Made by a program: the position numbers and the translations under genes. A stretch of 10,000 bases of DNA from Rheinheimera sp. (lineage in GTDB: Bacteria; Pseudomonadota; Gammaproteobacteria; Enterobacterales; Alteromonadaceae). The stretch covers positions 1 to 10,000 of the forward strand of contig NZ_JAIWOI010000284.1 in the NCBI RefSeq assembly GCF_020217005.1. Direction: 5' to 3'. The notes under the pieces are model-generated. The model made no database searches, had not been told where the DNA came from, and was given only the letters and a program-made list of their open reading frames with translations. Below, one piece after another: positions 6,501 through 10,000 of the stretch (position 1 is the first letter of the stretch; each line of letters starts with the position of its first letter).

Positions 6501-7436
6501 AAAGCTCACATCTTTGAGAAATTCTCGCAGGCAGACGGTGCAGACAGCAGACAAACTGAAGGTACAGGCTTAGGTTTGTCTATAGTCAAAGAACTGACTG
6601 AACATATGGCAGGCAAAGTTGGTTTTTACAATCTGTCGCCTGTCGGCAGTTGTTTTTACCTTAGTTTTGCGCAGGTAACACAGGGAAGTTTGCATCAAAC
6701 TAAAATACTGGTGGTGGAAGATGATCCACAAGTAGCTGAATTTATAGTGCAGATGTTAAGTACTCAAGGCTATCAGGCTCATTGCGCCAACAGTCTTCAC
6801 CAAGCTATCTTTGCATTGGATCAGGAACAGTACCATGCCATTACTCTGGATTTGAACTTGCCCGACGGCCATGGTTCAGCACTTTTTGCCGAGCTACGCA
6901 GCCGCCGTCAGTACATACACACACCGGTATTAATCATCAGCTCTGATTCCAAAGACGATCACCCTGTATTGCTGGGCGGCATCCATGCACTGGATTGGCT
7001 GGATAAACCTATAGCAGCCTCCTCTTTGCTGGAGAAAGTCGCGGGCCTGTTCGGCACCAATAATCAACACAATACCCGAATTTTGCATGTGGAAGATGAT
7101 CCCCACCTGGGTCAGATCTTATCATTACATTTAGCAGACTTTGCCTCCTCAGTGCAGGCTACCAGCCTAAAGTCCGCAATGCATTTGCTGAAAAACCAAA
7201 GCTTTGACTTAGTCATACTGGATATTGGTTTGCCCGATGGCTCTGGCCTGGAATTATTGCCCCATCTTGCTCAGCACCAGTTTCAAACCCCAGTGGTGAT
7301 TTGGTCCGCACAGGAACTAAATCAGCAGCAACGCCATCAGGTGGATTTAGTTCTGGCAAAAAGCCGGATTGACTTACCTGCACTGCTGCAACAACTAAAA
7401 AATTTGCTACCGGTAAAAACAACAACAGCCCTGTAA
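3570..7436 (+). CDS. Soluble hybrid sensor histidine kinase, GAF-PAS(5)-HisKA-HATPase-REC-REC
   Basis: This 1288-residue kinase senses through stacked cytoplasmic domains; no membrane segment is present. In order: an N-terminal GAF domain (about 20-155, of the type beginning ILDTAPE and containing RQWFKA, SFCAH and GAPL); PAS domains at about 170-285, 290-412, 420-550, 560-685 and 690-805, the second and fourth of the PAS_3 type with HPED/HPDD motifs; a HisKA dimerisation domain with phospho-acceptor His822 in SHELRTPL; and an HATPase_c domain with N box NLLSNAAKF (Asn936, Asn940), G1 DEGPG (968-972) and G2 GTGLGL (998-1003). Two receiver domains follow. REC1 has Asp1051/Asp1052, phospho-acceptor Asp1094 and Lys1146; REC2 has Asp1176/Asp1177, Asp1218 and Lys1264. 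Both look intact. There is no Hpt domain and no output domain, so signalling must pass to a partner, most simply the convergent Hpt-REC-REC-GGDEF protein. A stop codon in frame just upstream fixes the start near 3570; the ribosome site is weak (GAGTGTAATT). The ligand or redox signal is unknown. Confidence 0.95.
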   Translation: MRANLPSNEAERLATLHALNILDTAPEAAFDALVQLASQLCQTPYAVLTLVDKDRQWFKAKLGFDHQQTARDISFCAHSLLTPHQLTYVSDASKDVRFADNPDVTKPDGIRLYAGAPLTLSNGAVLGTLCVVDTAVRELTVEQQHSLTLLGLQAVQLLEARQKAELYFQQQRTLTTVIEHAPLLLGQVDTRFCYIFCNQKYAEWFGVDPDLAVGKSIREVFGDQAFAEAEPWLDICLSGEETHFRSAESHGQIFDINFVPQKNPQGEVESIVIIAANVTEVHKQQLQIKQEHNRMDAIINGSNLGTWEWNVQTGITIYNERWFTLLGLTSQQTTSVDLWARLTHPEDLLRCTELLEQHFAQQTPYYDSKFRMRHKAGHWVWIHAIGKVMSWTAEGQPLLMFGIHADVTESLQKETEILQTRSWLQAIIDSSTEVALISTDPYGTIQLFNTGAERMLGYSADELVGKHSPALFHEPTEIDAHARLLSQLYHQPIKGFETFAFTARRGQSETKQWTYICKNGDRKQVRVSVSAMRDEHNAIRGFLGVAIDITQLEQLNHALLLSEQRYRSMLDNLPGVVYRCRNDAYWTMLFISDEVFQLTGYRAHQLILSKEVSFATLNHPDDKEHTNRTVQQALAKQQRFSVEYRLYHKDGSIRWVQELGQGIYDDQGELLYIDGFIWDVTEQHEARQALSASEQKLSSLYKMAPLAIVLNRFTDGAFIEANPEFYRILGYKQHSAAAETVTATWYDCGSTTQMTQLQMNARYGPLEQELRHSDGHLVPVSVTGVLIKNHEGEQQIWSIIQDITERRRIEQMKNQFVSMVSHELRTPLTSISGALALVTGGVLGQVPATMLSMLEIAKDNSSRLSQLINDLLDIDKLVAGKMHFELSLCQISDLLEKAIQSNQPYANKYGVTLQLAEQQDATLMVDPMRFQQIMANLLSNAAKFSPAGSSVKVKSSLTEGAVLIEVEDEGPGIAEEFKAHIFEKFSQADGADSRQTEGTGLGLSIVKELTEHMAGKVGFYNLSPVGSCFYLSFAQVTQGSLHQTKILVVEDDPQVAEFIVQMLSTQGYQAHCANSLHQAIFALDQEQYHAITLDLNLPDGHGSALFAELRSRRQYIHTPVLIISSDSKDDHPVLLGGIHALDWLDKPIAASSLLEKVAGLFGTNNQHNTRILHVEDDPHLGQILSLHLADFASSVQATSLKSAMHLLKNQSFDLVILDIGLPDGSGLELLPHLAQHQFQTPVVIWSAQELNQQQRHQVDLVLAKSRIDLPALLQQLKNLLPVKTTTAL

Positions 7437-7446
7437 AGGGCTGTTG
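7413..7446 (-). terminator. Terminator of the GGDEF gene, embedded in the kinase 3' end
   Basis: CAACAGCCCT (7423-7432) and AGGGCTGTTG (7437-7446) form a perfect 10-bp stem with a 4-base loop. Read on the minus strand the hairpin is followed by TTGTTTTTACC, a good T tract, so it terminates the GGDEF gene, whose stop codon is about 30 bases before it. The T tract and left arm lie within the last codons of the convergent kinase gene, and the kinase TAA stop (7434-7436) is in the loop. On the plus strand the T tract is poor (AGTTCAGCGGGTCTTTC), so it may be a weaker terminator for the kinase. Confidence 0.75.
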
Positions 7447-7475
7447 AGTTCAGCGGGTCTTTCAAGCTAAAGCTG

Positions 7476-9131
7476 CTATTCCAGCGCCTGATACAGCTGA
7501 GTCTGATTACGACCTGCATGTTTTGAGCTGTACAGCGCTTTATCTGCCTGATCAATCAACTGGTCTGTATCTACTGTAGCTTTAGCCTGGCAAATACCAG
7601 CGCTGAACGTACAGTGGAAATTTGCATAATCAAAACTGAAGGGCAAACTGGCGAAGGACTGACGTAACTGCTCAACCAAAGTAAAGGCTTGCTGCTGATC
7701 ACAATCGGCCAGGATCAGTAAAAACTCTTCACCACCGTAACGGCCTATAATGTCCGTTTTACGTAGTTGTTGCTTAAGCAAATTGGCCAGACTACTGATC
7801 ACTTGATCACCAATCAGATGGCCATAGTTGTCATTGACCTTTTTGAAGTGATCAATGTCCAACATCACCACGCTTAAAGGCTCACCTGTGCGCTCACTGC
7901 GCTGTAACTCATGACTTAAACGCTCTTTGACTCTGGAATGTTGTAACAACCCGGTCAGGCTGTCCTTGGTCATCATTTCAGCCAGTTGCCTTGCTCTTTG
8001 TGCTCTGGCAAAGACCGCAACTATCAAAGCCGTGTCAGTAATAGGTTTGGTCAGAAAATCATCGCCACCTTTAACTAAAGCTGCCAGTTGCCGTTCGCCA
8101 TCTGTCTCAGACGACAAGTAAATAATAGGCACACTCAGCCATTCGTCCTGCAATCGTATCAACTGCGCCAGCTCTGGTCCTGAGCAACCAGGCATCAGTA
8201 CATCCAGCAAAATAACATCAGGGCGGAATCTGCTGAGTCCTTCATAAATTTTTGCCGGCTCCAGCAAAATTTCTGCACGCAGACCAGCGCCTTGCAACAC
8301 CAGCGCATAATGTTCGGCTAACAGCTGGTCATCATCCACTATCAGCACCCGAAAAGCCTCACGGCCACGTATTGCCAATAAACGCTGTAAACGGGCTTCT
8401 AAAGCTGTGGTATTCAACGGCTTCACAAAATAACCGCGGGCGCCTATGCGAACGGCCTGCAGGTGGTGTTCAAAGCTGTTATGGCTGGTTAACACCAGTA
8501 CTGGAATTGACTCGGTTAAGGTTTGTTGAAAAGCAGCTATGTACTCCAAACCACTTTGCGCTTCATCAGGTAAAGAGATATCCAGAATGAGCGCATCAGG
8601 TAAGCGGATTTTCAGGGCTTCATCTAATTGCACAATACGTTTAAAACTTTGCACCTGATAGCCAAAAGTAGCGAGAGTCAACATCAGGTGATTGGCCGTC
8701 TCTTCGTCGTCTTCCAGCACATATATCAGCGCCTTGTGGTCATGCAACATATCTGGTTTTGAAGAACTCAGATTCATCACCTGATGCCCAACCTGATGGG
8801 CATATTGCACCTGCTGGAACAGCGTCATAAAGCTATTAATTTCGCTCAGATCCGGGGCAGTATCTGCGGCCATCCACTCTTTTAACTGCAGCTCAAGATT
8901 TTTTGCCAGCTTCCCCAACTGAGGTAAACCAAAAGTCCCGGCTGAACCAGCTAAAGTATGGAATTTATGCTTCAGCGGCAGTACGGCAGCACGCCAGTCA
9001 GGTTGACTTGATAAAGTGACTAAGGAGCTTACCTGAACGGCCAGCGCTGGGATATCGGTTTGCAGTCGCTCCATGTATTGCTGGTGAAGCTTGGCCAGTT
9101 GTTGTTCTAATGTCGATTGCTCTGGGGTCAT
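7476..9131 (-). CDS. Response-regulator diguanylate cyclase, Hpt-REC-REC-GGDEF
   Basis: This 551-residue soluble protein couples a phosphorelay to synthesis of cyclic di-GMP from two GTP. Domains: Hpt (about 10-115) with phospho-acceptor His58 in HTLAGSAGTFG, where Ala replaces the usual Lys of HxLKG; REC1 (about 134-252) with Glu140/Asp141/Asp142, phospho-acceptor Asp184, Thr215 and Lys237; REC2 (about 260-378) with Asp266-268, Asp310 and Lys362; and GGDEF (about 385-551) with the active-site sequence GGEEF at 466-470. The inhibitory I-site RxxD is intact as Arg457-Asp460, five residues before GGEEF, so product feedback is expected. The organisation recalls PleD-type cyclases with an added Hpt. 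The gene is convergent with the Hpt-less hybrid kinase, 39 bases apart, supporting a shared pathway. The ribosome site before ATG 9131 is weak. The domain calls are secure; the partnership is inferred. Confidence 0.95.
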   Translation of the reverse strand: MTPEQSTLEQQLAKLHQQYMERLQTDIPALAVQVSSLVTLSSQPDWRAAVLPLKHKFHTLAGSAGTFGLPQLGKLAKNLELQLKEWMAADTAPDLSEINSFMTLFQQVQYAHQVGHQVMNLSSSKPDMLHDHKALIYVLEDDEETANHLMLTLATFGYQVQSFKRIVQLDEALKIRLPDALILDISLPDEAQSGLEYIAAFQQTLTESIPVLVLTSHNSFEHHLQAVRIGARGYFVKPLNTTALEARLQRLLAIRGREAFRVLIVDDDQLLAEHYALVLQGAGLRAEILLEPAKIYEGLSRFRPDVILLDVLMPGCSGPELAQLIRLQDEWLSVPIIYLSSETDGERQLAALVKGGDDFLTKPITDTALIVAVFARAQRARQLAEMMTKDSLTGLLQHSRVKERLSHELQRSERTGEPLSVVMLDIDHFKKVNDNYGHLIGDQVISSLANLLKQQLRKTDIIGRYGGEEFLLILADCDQQQAFTLVEQLRQSFASLPFSFDYANFHCTFSAGICQAKATVDTDQLIDQADKALYSSKHAGRNQTQLYQALE

Positions 9132-9164
9132 GCTCAGTCATTGGTTGGTTGTAAGTGCAAGTCT

Positions 9165-9173
9165 ACTATAACA
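9165..9173 (-). promoter_or_regulatory. Extended -10 promoter candidate for the GGDEF gene
   Basis: On the minus strand this reads TGTTATAGT, an extended -10 element (TGn before TATAGT) about 34 bases upstream of the GGDEF start codon. The matching -35 position reads CTGGGA and is weak, which is common for extended -10 promoters. It lies between the terminator of the preceding permease gene and the start codon, so the GGDEF gene probably has its own transcript. Confidence 0.45.
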
Positions 9174-9246
9174 AAGGATTAAACAAATCCCAGCATCAAA
9201 TACCAAATAGGCTTGAAAAATTTTGCGCTATCTAGCTAAAACAACA

Positions 9247-9286
9247 GCAAAAAATTCAGCAAAGCCCATAAAGGCTTTACTGAATT
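9247..9286 (-). terminator. Intrinsic terminator of the permease gene
   Basis: Arms 9253-9266 and 9273-9286 pair over 14 bases, with one G-U wobble when read on the minus strand, around a 6-base loop. The stem is followed on the minus strand by six T residues (the A run at 9249-9254). It starts six bases after the permease stop codon. It separates the permease transcript from the GGDEF gene, so the two are not one operon. Confidence 0.88.
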
Positions 9287-9291
9287 AACGG

Positions 9292-10000
9292 TTAAAGCCT
9301 GACCATTAAACCTGAAGCCAATGCCCGGCGGTAAGCCAGAAAAGCAGGGATAGCACCTAATAGCATTGTCAGTGCTAATACTGCACTTAACATCAGTGCT
9401 GTCTGATCATGCCAGGGGTTTATACTGATAAAGAGTCCATATTGACTGGCCAGCAATTCACGGAATCCCCAGAGCCCGGCGACCAGCACCAGTAACGCGG
9501 CAGCTATAGACAATAAAGCCATCAGGAGTAGTTCCAGCTCTATCAATAAAAATACTGTAGATGCAGGTGCACCTACAGCCCTTAATATTGCCATTTCCCT
9601 TTGTCGCTCTTTCAGGCCTGCCAATAGGGTGGTCACTATTCCAACCAAAGTGGCCACTATGACTAAAGCGGTGATCAGCAGCAGCATGTTCTCTACCATA
9701 CTGAGCATCTGCCAGAGTTCAGCCAGGGCGACACCAGGCAAAATGGCTGAAAGTGGCTCGGCTTTAAACTCGTTGAGCTGACGCTGCACCGTAAAAGTCG
9801 CCATTTTCGATTTTAAACCTAGCATGTAAGCAGTGATTACTTTTGGCTCTAAATCCATGCTCAAACTTTGCTCTGCGCTGATGCTTTTACCAGGCGCTGG
9901 CATACCGCCGCTCTGCCAGCCCAAATGAATAGCTTCGATGCCCTGCAGCGGAATATGCACACTCTGATCAACAGGAGTACCCGTGGGAGCCAAAATACCA
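9292..10000 (-). CDS. ABC transporter permease, FtsX/MacB type, C-terminal part (5' end outside the window)
   Basis: This is the membrane subunit of an ABC transporter of the FtsX/MacB/LolC superfamily. The frame stays open to the right edge; the first complete codons read Gly-Ile-Leu-Ala-Pro-Thr-Gly-Thr, in the middle of the large periplasmic domain, so the N-terminal membrane helix and most of that domain are missing. The visible part contains the end of the periplasmic domain, one hydrophobic segment (MLLLITALVIVATLVGIV), the conserved cytoplasmic loop LKERQREMAILRAVGA typical of FtsX-type permeases, a long hydrophobic stretch (TVFLLIELELLLMALL and onward), and a last helix near the C-terminus (LTMLLGAIPAFLAY). 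The partner ATPase would be expected further upstream, beyond the window. Substrate cannot be told; relatives export lipids, lipoproteins, peptides or macrolides. A strong terminator follows directly. Confidence 0.88.
   Translation of the reverse strand, partial: GILAPTGTPVDQSVHIPLQGIEAIHLGWQSGGMPAPGKSISAEQSLSMDLEPKVITAYMLGLKSKMATFTVQRQLNEFKAEPLSAILPGVALAELWQMLSMVENMLLLITALVIVATLVGIVTTLLAGLKERQREMAILRAVGAPASTVFLLIELELLLMALLSIAAALLVLVAGLWGFRELLASQYGLFISINPWHDQTALMLSAVLALTMLLGAIPAFLAYRRALASGLMVRL

Noticed and set aside
9292..9993. Treating the permease frame as a complete gene starting at 9993
   Set aside because: The apparent start is a TTG inside the periplasmic domain and the frame stays open to the window edge, so the gene is partial.

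Overview
The window looks like a chromosomal segment of a free-living gammaproteobacterium. Protein style, moderate GC and the tmRNA sequence suggest an Alteromonadales/Chromatiaceae relative such as Rheinheimera or Alishewanella. That placement is inference from overall look, not from a search.

Layout. Bases 1-253 are the 3' part of ssrA (tmRNA), entering in the middle of the proteolysis-tag reading frame and ending in the CCA acceptor. A perfect 19-bp terminator hairpin follows, then about 270 bp of non-coding DNA dense in hairpins, including a second copy of the terminator core. Bases 561-2338 form a small accessory patch: a DUF2971-family gene on the minus strand and a complete vapBC toxin-antitoxin operon on the plus strand with a clear palindromic operator. 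A gene-adjacent tmRNA is a classic island insertion point, but no integrase is visible here.

From 2396 on the genes look like ordinary chromosome. A secreted alpha/beta-hydrolase (minus strand) is divergent from a very large soluble hybrid sensor kinase (GAF, five PAS, HisKA, HATPase, two receiver domains). That kinase is convergent with an Hpt-REC-REC-GGDEF protein on the minus strand. The kinase has no Hpt domain and its convergent neighbour has one, so together they hold all the parts of a His-Asp-His-Asp phosphorelay ending in c-di-GMP synthesis. The window ends with the C-terminal part of an FtsX/MacB-type ABC transporter permease on the minus strand, running off the right edge.

Regulatory structure is well visible: intrinsic terminators for ssrA, for the hydrolase, for the GGDEF gene (embedded in the 3' end of the kinase gene) and for the permease; an autoregulatory operator/promoter for vapBC; and an extended -10 promoter candidate for the GGDEF gene.

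No clearly undescribed system was found. The best candidates for a second look are the split phosphorelay, the 118-bp multi-hairpin element next to ssrA, and the DUF2971 gene paired with vapBC in the ssrA-adjacent patch.
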